From Citricoccus sp. SGAir0253 (GTDB lineage Bacteria > Actinomycetota > Actinomycetes > Actinomycetales > Micrococcaceae): a stretch of DNA of 64,000 nt. The DNA is taken from positions 3,038,001-3,102,000 of the forward strand of contig NZ_CP039424.1 in NCBI RefSeq assembly GCF_005877055.1, given 5' to 3'. Each line of letters starts with the position of its first letter. Within the stretch, counting starts at the first letter, position 1. The notes below the pieces were generated by a model. That model did no database searches and was not told the DNA's origin. It saw only the letters and a program-made list of their open reading frames with translations. Shown here in pieces: positions 47,311 to 56,298 of the stretch. The translations under genes were made by a program, and so were the position numbers.

Positions 47311-48573
47311 GTGAGCCCCCTGCCCGGTGACGACGCCGCCGCCCCCGACGACGACCACCGCGAGGGCGGGCCCGGCGGCACCGACCGGCCCCCGCGGGAC
47401 CGGCGGCTGTGGAGCCGCGACTTCGTGCTGGCGATGGTCGTGCAGCTCGGCGTCGCCCTGGTGTTCATGACGCTGATGACGTACATGGCGCTGTACGCCG
47501 GGGAGCGGTTCGGCGCGCGGGACGTCGCGGCCGGCTTCGCCGCGAGCGCGTTCATCCTGGGCTCGGCACTGGCGCGGATCGTGCTCGGCAAGTACCTGGA
47601 CGTCATCGGCCGCAAGCGCCTGCTCGTGTCCGCCCTGCTGGTGTACGTCGCCTGTTCCGCGCTCTACCCCCTGGCCGGTGCCTACGGGGTGCTCGTGGCC
47701 CTGCGCGTGGTGCAGGGGGCCGCGTTCGGCGCGGCCACCACCGCCGTGACGGCCGGCGTGCTGCAGATGGTCCCGCCCTCCCGGCGCGGGGAGGGGATGG
47801 GGTACTTCCTCACGGCCTCGACGGTCGCCAACGGCGTGGGCCCACTGCTGGCGGTGCAGCTGTCCACCGCCCACGGGCCCGCCCCGGTCTTCCTGCTCGT
47901 GCTCGGCGCGTCGGTGCTCGCCCTGGGGGCCGCCGTCGTCCTGCGGGTCCCCGAGCTCGCCGGCGGGCCGCCACCCCACGCCCGCCGGTTCCGCCTCCGG
48001 CCCGGGGACGTCCTGGACCCGGACGCGCTGCCGGTGGCGCTCGTCATCCTCATCGTCTCCTTCGGCTACGCGGGGATCGCCACGTACTCCACCCCGTTCC
48101 TGCTCCAGGCGGGGCTGGGCACCGCGGCCTCGCTGTTCTTCGTGGCCCTGGCCACGGGGATGCTGACCGTGCGCCTGTTCTCCGGCCGGCTGCAGGACCG
48201 CCGCGGGCCCAACGCGGTGATCCTGCCCCTCGGTGCGCTCTTCACGGTGGCGCTGGTCCTGCTCGGGGTGGCCACCGAGCCCTGGCTCGTCATCACGGCG
48301 GGGCTGCTGGCGGGGCTCGGCTACGGCGGGGCCAGCCCCACCCTCCAGGTCGTGGCCGCCACCCGGGCGCGGCCCGAGCGCCTCGGGATCGCCACCTCCA
48401 CCCACTACCTGCTGCTGGACACCAGCATCGCCTTCGGCCCCGTCGTGTTCGGCGCGCTCATCCCCCTCATCGGCTACCGCGGGCACTTCCTGGTGCTCGC
48501 CGCCACCGTGCTGGCCGGCGTGGTGCTCTACTGGTTCGTTCACGGGCGGGGCCACCACGGCGGGCGCCCGTAG
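47311..48573 (+). CDS. MFS efflux transporter
   Basis: 420 residues, 12 membrane segments after a ~35-residue polar N-terminus. MFS motif A-like GKYLDVIGRKRLL between helices 2 and 3 and a second copy GRLQDRRGPNAV between 8 and 9. Resembles the arabinose-efflux/quinolone-resistance group; substrate unknown. Starts at GTG on the basis of a TAGACT box 7 nt upstream. Its stop lies within the lysC promoter. Confidence 0.87.
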   Translation: MSPLPGDDAAAPDDDHREGGPGGTDRPPRDRRLWSRDFVLAMVVQLGVALVFMTLMTYMALYAGERFGARDVAAGFAASAFILGSALARIVLGKYLDVIGRKRLLVSALLVYVACSALYPLAGAYGVLVALRVVQGAAFGAATTAVTAGVLQMVPPSRRGEGMGYFLTASTVANGVGPLLAVQLSTAHGPAPVFLLVLGASVLALGAAVVLRVPELAGGPPPHARRFRLRPGDVLDPDALPVALVILIVSFGYAGIATYSTPFLLQAGLGTAASLFFVALATGMLTVRLFSGRLQDRRGPNAVILPLGALFTVALVLLGVATEPWLVITAGLLAGLGYGGASPTLQVVAATRARPERLGIATSTHYLLLDTSIAFGPVVFGALIPLIGYRGHFLVLAATVLAGVVLYWFVHGRGHHGGRP

Positions 48574-48576
48574 ACT
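48571..48576 (+). promoter_or_regulatory. -10 box of lysC
   Basis: TAGACTgg overlaps the stop of the MFS gene, 60 nt before the lysC ATG. The expected leader holds a 9-bp hairpin (48595-48615: GGCCCGCAC, loop ggc, GTGCGGGCC). Confidence 0.5.
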
Positions 48577-48636
48577 GGAGCGCAGTCCACTGAAGGCCCG
48601 CACGGCGTGCGGGCCCCGTCCGACCCGAGGTACTGC

Positions 48637-49923
48637 ATGAGCCTGATCGTCCAGAAGTACGGCGGATCCTCCGTCGCCGACGCCGACGGAATCCTGCGCG
48701 TGGCCAGACGCGTGGTGGAGACCCAGCAAGCCGGGAACCAGGTCGTCGTGGTCGTGTCCGCCATGGGCGACACCACCGACGAGCTGATGGACCTCTCGGA
48801 GCAGATCAACGCCGAGCCGCCGCCCCGCGAGATGGACGTGCTGCTCTCCGCCGGCGAGCGCATCTCCATGTCCCTGCTGGCCATGGGCATCCACTCGCTC
48901 GGGGCCACCGCCCAGTCGTTCACCGGCTCCCAGGCCGGGATGTTCACCGACTCCCTGCACGGGCAGGCGCGCATCATCGACGTCTCCCCGGACCGCGTGC
49001 AGCAGGCGCTGGACCACGGGGACGTGGCGATCGTGGCCGGCTTCCAGGGCATGAGCCGGGAGTCCCACGACATCACCACGATGGGCCGTGGCGGCTCCGA
49101 CACCACGGCCGTGGCGCTGGCCGCCGCCCTGGACGCGGACGTCTGCGAGATCTACACGGACGTGGACGGCGTGTACACCGCCGATCCGCGCGTGGTCCCC
49201 TCGGCACGGAAGATCGACGAGATCTCCTCCGAGGACATGCTCGAGATGGCCGCCTCCGGCTCCAAGATCCTGCACCTGCGCTGCGTGGAGTACGCGCGCC
49301 GCTTCGGGGTGCCGCTGCACGTGCGCTCCTCGTTCTCCCACCACGAGGGCACGTGGGTGCGCCCCAACCCTGAAGACACCATCACCATCGAGGAAGGCGA
49401 ACCCATGGAACAGCCGATCGTCTCCGGCGTCGCCCATGACCGCTCCGAGGGCAAGGTCACCGTCTACGGTGTGCCGGACGTCCCCGGCAAGGCCGCGGAG
49501 GTCTTCAACGTGATCGCCTCCGCCAACGTGAACATCGACATGATCGTCCAGAACGTCCCGCGCGTGGAGACGGGCCGGACGGACATCTCCTTCACGCTGC
49601 CCATCACCGAGGGCAAGGCGGCCACCGAGGCCCTCCGCGCGGCCCAGGAGTCCATCGGCTTCGAGGACATCCTGCTGGACGCCCACGTCGGCAAGCTCTC
49701 CCTCGTCGGCGGCGGCATGCGCTCGAACCCGGGCGTCTCCGCGAAGTTCTTCGACGCGCTGCGCCAGGCCGGGGTGAACATCGAGATGATCTCCACCTCG
49801 GAGATCCGCATCTCCATCATCACCCGCGAGGAGATGCTGGACACCGCCGTGCGCGCGGTGCACCAGGCCTTCGACCTGGACTCCGACGAGGAGGCCACGG
49901 TCTACGGCGGCACCGGGCGGTAG
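48637..49923 (+). CDS. lysC: aspartate kinase (alpha chain)
   Basis: 428 residues. Phosphorylates aspartate, first step to Lys, Thr, Met and diaminopimelate. N-terminal kinase domain with [11 protein letters not shown] at 7-17, [19 protein letters not shown], and two C-terminal ACT domains (~265-428; ISGV-type, [33 protein letters not shown]) for feedback by Lys and Thr. An internal start gives the beta chain. asd does not follow; a perfect palindrome and a convergent protease gene do. Confidence 0.96.
   Translation: MSLIVQKYGGSSVADADGILRVARRVVETQQAGNQVVVVVSAMGDTTDELMDLSEQINAEPPPREMDVLLSAGERISMSLLAMGIHSLGATAQSFTGSQAGMFTDSLHGQARIIDVSPDRVQQALDHGDVAIVAGFQGMSRESHDITTMGRGGSDTTAVALAAALDADVCEIYTDVDGVYTADPRVVPSARKIDEISSEDMLEMAASGSKILHLRCVEYARRFGVPLHVRSSFSHHEGTWVRPNPEDTITIEEGEPMEQPIVSGVAHDRSEGKVTVYGVPDVPGKAAEVFNVIASANVNIDMIVQNVPRVETGRTDISFTLPITEGKAATEALRAAQESIGFEDILLDAHVGKLSLVGGGMRSNPGVSAKFFDALRQAGVNIEMISTSEIRISIITREEMLDTAVRAVHQAFDLDSDEEATVYGGTGR
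49405..49923 (+). CDS. aspartate kinase beta chain from internal in-frame start
   Basis: In frame with lysC, ATG at codon 257 ([12 protein letters not shown]) is preceded by GAGGAAGG at 7-8 nt. The product is 172 residues, the length of the beta subunit made by internal initiation in Corynebacterium glutamicum lysC. It comprises only the two ACT domains and would form the regulatory half of an alpha2-beta2 enzyme. Confidence 0.75.
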   Translation: MEQPIVSGVAHDRSEGKVTVYGVPDVPGKAAEVFNVIASANVNIDMIVQNVPRVETGRTDISFTLPITEGKAATEALRAAQESIGFEDILLDAHVGKLSLVGGGMRSNPGVSAKFFDALRQAGVNIEMISTSEIRISIITREEMLDTAVRAVHQAFDLDSDEEATVYGGTGR

Positions 49924-49956
49924 GATCCCGAGGCCGACCCAGCCGGTCCCAGCGCG

Positions 49957-49990
49957 AGGGCCCCGCCCGGAGTACTCCGGGCGGGGCCCT
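49957..49990. terminator. 34-bp perfect palindrome after lysC
   Basis: AGGGCCCCGCCCGGAGT followed at once by its complement, with no mismatches and no spacer; as RNA the loop would be about 4 nt. It lies between the convergent lysC and protease stops. Confidence 0.85.
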
Positions 49991-50007
49991 GTGCCGTCCG
50001 GGCCGCC

Positions 50008-53000
50008 TTACTCGGTCACGACGGCGTCCGTGCGGGCCATGAACGCCGCGGCCTCACCGCGGGTGATCGGCGCGTTCGGGCGGAAGGTCCCGTCCTTGTA
50101 CCCGCGGGTGATGCCCTCCGACGCCATCCACGTGATGGCCTCGTAGTGAGTGCTCGACGTGGAGACGTCCGAGAACTCCGCGTCCTGCTCCCCCAGGCTC
50201 GTCGGCTCGATCGCCCGGTGGAGGAAGGAGGCGAACTCCGCCCGCGTCACCTCGCGCTCCGGACGGAAGGTCCCATCGCGGTAGCCCGTCGTGATCCCCT
50301 CGGTCGCTGCCCAGGAGATCGCCGTGGCGAACGGATGGGTCGGCGGGACGTCGTCGAACCCCGTCTCGGTCCCCGTCACCCCGGGATCGAGGTAACGGTA
50401 GAGGAACGCCACCGACTGACCGCGGCTGATGGCCTGGGGCTTGCGGTAGGTGCCGTCCGCATAGCCGGTGGTGATGCCGGCACACTGCATCCACCGTACC
50501 TCCGCATAGAAGACGGATCCTGGCCGGTTGTCCGCGAAGTCGGCGGCCTCACAGGCCGGTGCCCCCGGTCCGACGACGGTCACGGTGACCGCCGTGCTCG
50601 ATCCCTCGGCCCACGTCACGGATCCCATCCACACGCCGGGGGTGAGCCCGGACCACGTGAGGGTGGCGGTGGCGTCCTGGCCTCGGGTGACCTCCAGCGG
50701 ATCGGGGGACACGGTGAGGTTGCCGGCGTCGCCGGACTGCACCACGGTGCGCAGCGTGGCGTCCGCCGGCGCCCCTCCGGGCGAGGAGTAGAGGTTCGCG
50801 ACCGCGTAGTACGTCCCCGGTTCGGGGTCCTCGATCACGAGGGACTCGGAGCCGGCCGCGGTGGCCTGCTGCACCACCTCCTCGGAGGGCGTGACCACGT
50901 AGAGGTCCCAGTCGGACTCCTCGTCCGCGGCGTCGAGCGCCCACGAGACCTCGGTGGCGCCGGCGGGCACCTCGACGGCGGACGGGTGGTTCGACGGGTT
51001 CTCGCCTCCGTAGAGCTTCCCGGGCGTCTTGGTGAACTCCTCGATCTCGGCCGGGGCCAGGCCCTCGACCACCGGGTCGAGCGTCCCGGTGATGCCCGGG
51101 GTGACCTCCACGGTGGCCGAGCCCGAGGACCCCTCGCCGGTGACGGCAGCCGGGGCCTTGGCGTCCACGGCGCGCAGGGAGACCGGGGCGGTCACCGGGG
51201 TGGCGCCCGGCTTGGCCAGGGTGTAGGAACCGTGGGCCCAGGTCGCCGCCGCCGCGGTGGTCCGCGTGAAGGTGATCGCCACCTCCCGGCTCTGGCCCTT
51301 GTCCAGTTCGAAGGTGGACGGCTCGACGCTGACCTCGTAGCCCGGCACGCTGCCGCTGGCCTCCCAGGCGCCCGTCTCCGTGGCGGTGACCGTCCGGGTC
51401 ACGGTCTCGCTGCCGAGCAGGTCCGAGACCGCGACGGAGGGCACGTTGACCTCGCGGCCCGGGAGCTCGCCCAGGATCAGCGCGTCCCACTGCTTCGCGT
51501 CCGCCTCGAAGACGAGGCTCGGAGCGGTCATCTCCTCCGGATCGGCCGAGCCGGCACCGGTGGCGAAGTTGTCCGTGGAGGACTCGCCCTGGGCCGTCAG
51601 CACGTCAGCGGCGGAGGTCATCATGGCCGACTTGACGGCCATCGGGGACCACTCCGGGTACTTCCCACCCATGAGGGCGGCCATGCCGGCCACGTTGGGG
51701 GCGGCCATCGAGGTGCCGGACATCAGGCCGAACGTGTCCCCGTCGTACTGGGGGTTCAGCGGGGAGACCCCGGCGAGGACGTTGACGCCGGGGGCGGCGA
51801 GGTCCGGCTTGAGCAGCTCGGAGCCCACCGCGGTGGACGGTCCGCGCGAGGAGAAACCGGCGATCTGCGGCACCGGGACCGGCTCCAGGCCGGTGGTGTC
51901 CCCCTTCACGAGGGTCGCTTGGGCGTCCGTGGACGCCACGTGCTCCTTGATGGACTCGTCCGAGGTGTGCACGGTGGGCACCGCGTGCAGGTCCGCGTCC
52001 TCGGAGCCGCCGCCGATGTTCACCAGGACCATGCCGACGCCGCCGGCCTTCTCCACGGCCGCGGACTTGTCCACGCGGGCGTAGACCCCGCGGTCGCACA
52101 CCACGATCTTGCCGGTGGCCTTGGCGGGGTCCAGGGCGTCCATGTCGCACAGCCGGACCTGGTCCGCGGTCTTGCCGGCCAGGCCGACCTCGCTGGCGAG
52201 CACGATGTCCGCCGGCCCCACGCCCTCGGCCATCGAGGACACGCCGCGGAACCTGGTGCCGTCCGGGAACTCCACGGTGCCGGTCAGCTCGTTGGAGAAC
52301 GTCGAGGCCGCCACGGAGGTCAGCCACGGGGCGGAGTGGTTCACGGTCTGCGGCGCGGGGCCGGAGTTGCCGGCGGAGGCGGCCACGAAGATGCCGGCCT
52401 CGGCGGCGGACTTGAAGGCCAGGGCCACCGGGTCGACGATCGAGGAGTTGTTGCCGGAGATCGAGTAGTTCAGCACGTCGACGCCGTCGATGATGGCCTG
52501 CTCGATCGCGGCCACCGAGGCCGTGCCGTAGCAGCCACCGGTGTCCGGGTCCTTGTCCTCCCAGCACACCTTGTAGACGGAGACCTTCGCCGCCGGGGCC
52601 ACGCCCGAGCCGGGGCCGTAGGAGGCCCCGCCGTTCATGACCTGGTCGTCGACCTGGTTGCCGGCGGCCGTGGTGGCCGTGTGGGTGCCGTGGGAGTCGA
52701 TGTCCACCGGGGACAGCCGTTCACGGGGGTCGCGCTGCTCGGCCGGGACGAAGGCCTCGAAGTCCTCGGAGTAGTAGCGGGCCGAGAGCACCTTGGAGTT
52801 GCACTCGTCCCCGGTGAAGCCCTGGCCGGTCTGGCAGTCACCGCGGAAGGTGGTGCCGTCCGCCTTCAGCATGGCGATCTCGCCGGCCTCCGTGAGGTAG
52901 GGCTCCCCCACCCGGGGCTCGCCGCTGAGCGGCTGGACCGGCTCCCCGGCGAGCATCTCCTGGTCCGGGTAGTAGCCGGTGTCGATCACGCCGACCACCA

Positions 53001-53583
53001 CGCCCTTGCCGGCGTCCTCCACGCCGCCGTACTGGGTGTTCCACGCCCCGGTGCTGCCGGGCAGGCCGAGGAACTCGGTGGAGGAGTAGTCCGGGTGGAA
53101 CTGCTCCACCTCGGAGACGCCGAGCACGCGGGGGTCCTTGGCCAGCGCGCGGGCCTCGTCGGCCGTGAGCTCCGAGACGAAGGCGTTCAGGGCCGTGGTG
53201 AAGTGGCGCTGCACCCGCACCTTCGTGGAGGCTGCCACCTCGAGCTGCCGGGCCGTGAGGTGACGGTCGTACTTGCGGGCGGCGTCCGAGCGGACGTCGA
53301 TCTCGCCGTCCGTGGCGGCCGTGGCGGGCAGCCCCTTGGTGCCCCCGCGGTACGTCGCGAGCGGGTCCTCCTTGAGGACCACGAAGTAGCGGCCGTCCCG
53401 GTACTCCGCCTGGTCGCGCAGCACCTTCTCGACCGCCGCCTCCGCGGCGGCTCCGTCACCGGACCCGCCGCTGGGCGCGGCCGCCGCCGGCAGCGCAGCC
53501 AGGGGCGCGGCCAGCAGGCCGAGCCCCGCCAGTCCGGCGGTCAGTGCCCGGCGCAGCCGGGATCGTCTGGGGTTCCTCGTCAT
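50008..53583 (-). CDS. secreted S8 subtilisin-like serine protease with C-terminal SLH repeats
   Basis: 1191 residues. Signal peptide (RRALTAGLAGLGLLAAPLAALPAAAA), inhibitor/propeptide I9-like region to ~175, then a subtilase domain with triad Asp201 (VIDTGYYPD), His298 (DSHGTHT) and Ser625 (GTSMAAP), interrupted by a PA-type insert (~430-550). Next Fn3-like and beta-rich modules (~700-1010), one resembling a pre-peptidase domain (YYAVANLYSS). Three SLH repeats close the protein (~1020-1191; GITTGYADGTYRKP, GITTGYRDGTFRPE, GITRGYKDGTFRPN), for wall attachment. GAAAGG precedes the ATG. Confidence 0.94.
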   Translation of the reverse strand: MTRNPRRSRLRRALTAGLAGLGLLAAPLAALPAAAAPSGGSGDGAAAEAAVEKVLRDQAEYRDGRYFVVLKEDPLATYRGGTKGLPATAATDGEIDVRSDAARKYDRHLTARQLEVAASTKVRVQRHFTTALNAFVSELTADEARALAKDPRVLGVSEVEQFHPDYSSTEFLGLPGSTGAWNTQYGGVEDAGKGVVVGVIDTGYYPDQEMLAGEPVQPLSGEPRVGEPYLTEAGEIAMLKADGTTFRGDCQTGQGFTGDECNSKVLSARYYSEDFEAFVPAEQRDPRERLSPVDIDSHGTHTATTAAGNQVDDQVMNGGASYGPGSGVAPAAKVSVYKVCWEDKDPDTGGCYGTASVAAIEQAIIDGVDVLNYSISGNNSSIVDPVALAFKSAAEAGIFVAASAGNSGPAPQTVNHSAPWLTSVAASTFSNELTGTVEFPDGTRFRGVSSMAEGVGPADIVLASEVGLAGKTADQVRLCDMDALDPAKATGKIVVCDRGVYARVDKSAAVEKAGGVGMVLVNIGGGSEDADLHAVPTVHTSDESIKEHVASTDAQATLVKGDTTGLEPVPVPQIAGFSSRGPSTAVGSELLKPDLAAPGVNVLAGVSPLNPQYDGDTFGLMSGTSMAAPNVAGMAALMGGKYPEWSPMAVKSAMMTSAADVLTAQGESSTDNFATGAGSADPEEMTAPSLVFEADAKQWDALILGELPGREVNVPSVAVSDLLGSETVTRTVTATETGAWEASGSVPGYEVSVEPSTFELDKGQSREVAITFTRTTAAAATWAHGSYTLAKPGATPVTAPVSLRAVDAKAPAAVTGEGSSGSATVEVTPGITGTLDPVVEGLAPAEIEEFTKTPGKLYGGENPSNHPSAVEVPAGATEVSWALDAADEESDWDLYVVTPSEEVVQQATAAGSESLVIEDPEPGTYYAVANLYSSPGGAPADATLRTVVQSGDAGNLTVSPDPLEVTRGQDATATLTWSGLTPGVWMGSVTWAEGSSTAVTVTVVGPGAPACEAADFADNRPGSVFYAEVRWMQCAGITTGYADGTYRKPQAISRGQSVAFLYRYLDPGVTGTETGFDDVPPTHPFATAISWAATEGITTGYRDGTFRPEREVTRAEFASFLHRAIEPTSLGEQDAEFSDVSTSSTHYEAITWMASEGITRGYKDGTFRPNAPITRGEAAAFMARTDAVVTE

Positions 53584-53884
53584 GAACCGTGCCTTTCGTC
53601 ACCAAGGTGCGGGCCGCGCGCGATCACGCCCGGCCGGTCCCCTCCGCGGGCCCACGGCGCCAGCGCACGCTCGTCCCGGGTGGGGACGCCACGCCGGGCG
53701 CCGTCGAGACGGTGAGAGTGATGAGTACCACGGAGGTGGGGATGACCGCACAGTACCCGAGCAAGGTGTCCACCGGTAGACCTGAAATGAACCTTTGAGA
53801 CGAGGGCCGCCGCCATCGACCGCGGTCAGCCGCGCACCCCCGCCGGGCACGCCGCGGCCGCCGGTGCGCGACTACGCTGGAGCC
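53584..53884. promoter_or_regulatory. divergent control region between the protease and the next gene
   Basis: 301 bp without a gene. On the minus strand TACTGT (53750-53755) is a possible -10 for the protease; on the plus strand TACGCT (53873-53878) serves the next gene. The stretch 53710-53800 is somewhat AT-richer. No clear operator was found. Confidence 0.4.
53873..53878 (+). promoter_or_regulatory. -10 box of the 53885 gene (leaderless)
   Basis: TACGCT, exactly 6 nt, then GTG at 53885. Confidence 0.5.
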
Positions 53885-54952
53885 GTGCCCGCACCCCTCG
53901 CCGACGACCCCCTCGTCCTGGCCCCCGCGCAGTGGCGCGCCCGGGCGGAGGCGCACCGCGCGCGCATCACCCCCTACACGGAACCGCTGCGGGAACTGCA
54001 CTCCGCCGGCGTCCGCCACCCGGTCCACGACTTCCTGTTCTCCTACTACTCCCTCACCCCGGGGGCCCTCGAGCGCTGGCACCCCGGGGCCGGCGTCGTG
54101 CTCGCCGCGGACCCCGCCGCGCCGGATCCCGCGGTTCCCCACGCCCCGGGTCCCGACGCCGGCCGGGCCCCGCACGCCGCCGCGTCACCGGCCCCTGCGG
54201 CGCCGGGCGCCGGGGAGCCCGGCGGCCGGTTCTACCGCCGGCTGGAGCCCGCGCCGGGCCTGCCCGAGGGCGGCTGGACCGTGGACCTCGCGGCGTTCGC
54301 CGAGCGGCGGGGCACCATGGTGGAGTTCGCGCGGCGGATCCTGGCCGGCACGGCACGGCGGCCGGCCCGGCTGGCCTGCTTCGGGCTGCACGAGTGGGCC
54401 ATGGCCTACCGCTCCGAGGTGCACGGCGTGCGCCACTCGACCGTGCCGCTGCGCCTCGGGGCGGAGGGGACGAACCGGGTCGTGGAGGAGAACCGGATCG
54501 CCTGCTCGCACTTCGACGCCTTCCGCTTCTACGCACCCGAGGCCGCCCCGCTCAACGAGCTGCAGCCCACGCGCGCCACCCAGGTGGACCTCGAGCAGCC
54601 TGGCTGCCTGCACGCCAACATGGACCTGTACAAGTGGGCCTACAAGCTGCTGCCGGCCGTCGGCTCGGACCTGGTGGCGGACTGCTTCGAACTGGCCTGG
54701 CGGATCCGGACGATGGACATGCGGGCCTCCCCCTACGAGCTGGCCGCCTGGGGGCTCGAGCCGATCCGGATCGAGACGCCGGCGGGGCGCGCGGAGTACG
54801 TGCGCCACCAGCGGGCCTTCGCGGTCGAGGCGAACGCCCTGCGCGCCCGCCTGCTCGAGGCACTGGCGCCACTGGAACCACCGGAACCGCTGGCGGCACC
54901 GGACGGGTCCTACGGGCCGGACCGCGCCCCGGGCGCCTCCTCGCGGGGGTAG
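53885..54952 (+). CDS. conserved actinobacterial protein (often named 3-methyladenine DNA glycosylase)
   Basis: 355 residues from GTG set by a TACGCT box 6 nt upstream. Conserved blocks are HPVHDFLFSYYSLTPGALERWHPG near 45-70, FGLHEWAMAYR, RIACSHFDAFRFYAPEAAPLNELQPTR and CLHANMDLYKWAYKLLP. A ~45-residue Ala/Pro loop (~80-120) is probably an insert. Such proteins are widely labelled 3-methyladenine glycosylase, but I see no known glycosylase motif, so I treat the name as unproven. Convergent with the YchJ gene. Confidence 0.7.
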   Translation: MPAPLADDPLVLAPAQWRARAEAHRARITPYTEPLRELHSAGVRHPVHDFLFSYYSLTPGALERWHPGAGVVLAADPAAPDPAVPHAPGPDAGRAPHAAASPAPAAPGAGEPGGRFYRRLEPAPGLPEGGWTVDLAAFAERRGTMVEFARRILAGTARRPARLACFGLHEWAMAYRSEVHGVRHSTVPLRLGAEGTNRVVEENRIACSHFDAFRFYAPEAAPLNELQPTRATQVDLEQPGCLHANMDLYKWAYKLLPAVGSDLVADCFELAWRIRTMDMRASPYELAAWGLEPIRIETPAGRAEYVRHQRAFAVEANALRARLLEALAPLEPPEPLAAPDGSYGPDRAPGASSRG

Positions 54953-54962
54953 GGTCCCGGGC

Positions 54963-55451
54963 TCAGTCCACGGCACCGTCGTGGTAGTACCAGGAGCCCT
55001 TGCGCCGCACGAAGCGGGAGACCTCGTGCTGGGTCCGCCGGCCCGCCGGGGTCCGGAAGTGGGCGGTGAACTCGACCGTGCCGGCGTCGTCGAAGGGGCC
55101 TCCGCCCGCCACGTGCTCGACGTCCAGGCGCAGCCAGTGCAGTTCCTCGCCCGACCCGGCCCCCGGCGCGTCCAGGGCCAACGACGCCGGCCGGGTCTCC
55201 GGCGCCCACGTCGCGAGCAGGTAGCGCTCGGCCGCGGGGAAGTCCCCGGTGGAGGCCAGGGCGAACGCCGCATAGCGGGAGCGCATGAGCGCCTCGGCCG
55301 TGGGCGCGGACAGCGTGCCGTCCCCGGTGAAGCGCGCGTGCACCCGGCCACAGCAGGAGCCGTAGACCTCGCCGCTGCCGCACGGGCAGCGACGACCGGC
55401 CAGCTCCGCGTCGAGCCGCTCGGCGGCGGCCCGCGGCTCAGCGCCCGTCAT
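54963..55451 (-). CDS. YchJ/SEC-C family protein
   Basis: 162 residues. The SEC-C zinc knuckle CPCGSGEVYGSCCG lies at ~22-35, followed by an NTF2-like domain (APTAEALMRSRYAAFALA, ATWAPETRPASL, TVEFTAHFR, SWYYHDGAVD), matching YchJ in order and length. Function unknown; the knuckle may bind a partner protein. Its start overlaps the stop of the upstream hypothetical gene by 14 bp. Confidence 0.88.
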   Translation of the reverse strand: MTGAEPRAAAERLDAELAGRRCPCGSGEVYGSCCGRVHARFTGDGTLSAPTAEALMRSRYAAFALASTGDFPAAERYLLATWAPETRPASLALDAPGAGSGEELHWLRLDVEHVAGGGPFDDAGTVEFTAHFRTPAGRRTQHEVSRFVRRKGSWYYHDGAVD

Positions 55452-55851
55452 CGTCCACCGTGGGCCTCACCGCGACCTGGCCGGACAGGATCGCCGGCCC
55501 GGACGCGCGCTCCTGCGGGATGCTGCGCAGGCCGGTGACCGCCACATCCTCCGCACCGGCCGCTCCCGCTCCACCGGCGCCTCCCCCGCCTCCCCCGCCG
55601 CCCGCGCCGGCCGCACCGCGCGCCCCGGGCACCACGGCCTTCCGGGGCGGGGTGGAGCGGGCCTTGCGCACGGAGCGGTTGATCGCCACCCCGGCCGCCA
55701 CGAGGGCGGCCACCATCGCCGCCGGGAGCACCGAGACGCCGTCCGCCCCGGTCCTCCGCTCCGGCCGGGCCGCCGCCCGCTCCGCCCTGTCCTGCTTCCT
55801 GCCTCCGGTCCACGCCTGCCGGCGGCCCGTCCGGTCGTTCCTGCGCACCAT
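55438..55851 (-). CDS. hypothetical single-pass membrane protein with a glycine tract
   Basis: Not recognised. 137 residues: basic N-terminus (~35), one hydrophobic segment (SVLPAAMVAALVAAGVAIN), a basic stretch (RSVRKARSTPPRK), a Gly/Ala tract (AGAGGGGGGGGAGGAGAAG) and a short C-terminal part. The start is supported by a TACGCT box exactly 6 nt upstream on the minus strand (55858-55863), the layout of other genes here. Co-directional and overlapping with the YchJ gene. Confidence 0.6.
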   Translation of the reverse strand: MVRRNDRTGRRQAWTGGRKQDRAERAAARPERRTGADGVSVLPAAMVAALVAAGVAINRSVRKARSTPPRKAVVPGARGAAGAGGGGGGGGAGGAGAAGAEDVAVTGLRSIPQERASGPAILSGQVAVRPTVDDDGR

Positions 55852-55965
55852 GCCCCCAGCGTAGGGGCGGGCTCCCCGGCCCGGAACCGTCCGGCGTCCC
55901 GGACCGGCTTCCGAGGGCCCGCCGTCACCCGCGGACCGCCGGAGGCGGGCGGCTCGCGGCCCGAC

Positions 55966-55971
55966 TAGAAT
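55966..55971 (+). promoter_or_regulatory. -10 box of the purSQL operon
   Basis: TAGAAT 36 nt before the purS ATG; GGGAG follows as the ribosome site. Confidence 0.5.
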
Positions 55972-56007
55972 GACCGGAGCCCTCACGCATACCACCGGGA
56001 GTCCTCC

Positions 56008-56298
56008 ATGCCCACGATCGTCGTCGACGTCATGCCCAAGCCCGAGATCCTTGACCCGCAGGGCAAGGCCATCGCCGGCGCCCTGCCCCGCCTCGGCTTC
56101 ACCGGATTCGCCGCGGTCCGCCAGGGCAAGCGGTTCGAACTCACCGTGGAGGGCGAGGTGACGGACGAGGTGCTGGCCCAGGCCCGCCAGGCCGCCGAGC
56201 AGCTGCTCTCCAACCCCGTCATCGAGGACGTCGTCAACGTCGAGGTCCTGCCCGCCGCCGAGCCGGCGCTGGAGGCCCAGGCCGAGGCCCGCGCCTGA
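56008..56298 (+). CDS. purS: phosphoribosylformylglycinamidine synthase subunit PurS
   Basis: 96 residues, the small bridging subunit of the PurSQL complex of purine synthesis. Typical features: [18 protein letters not shown] and [20 protein letters not shown], then a helix and [14 protein letters not shown]. The stop (TGATG) overlaps the purQ start. Confidence 0.95.
   Translation: MPTIVVDVMPKPEILDPQGKAIAGALPRLGFTGFAAVRQGKRFELTVEGEVTDEVLAQARQAAEQLLSNPVIEDVVNVEVLPAAEPALEAQAEARA

Noticed and set aside
48595-48615. Lysine riboswitch or attenuator in the lysC leader
   Set aside because: The leader is only about 55 nt with one 9-bp hairpin; far too short for a lysine riboswitch, and no leader peptide is seen.
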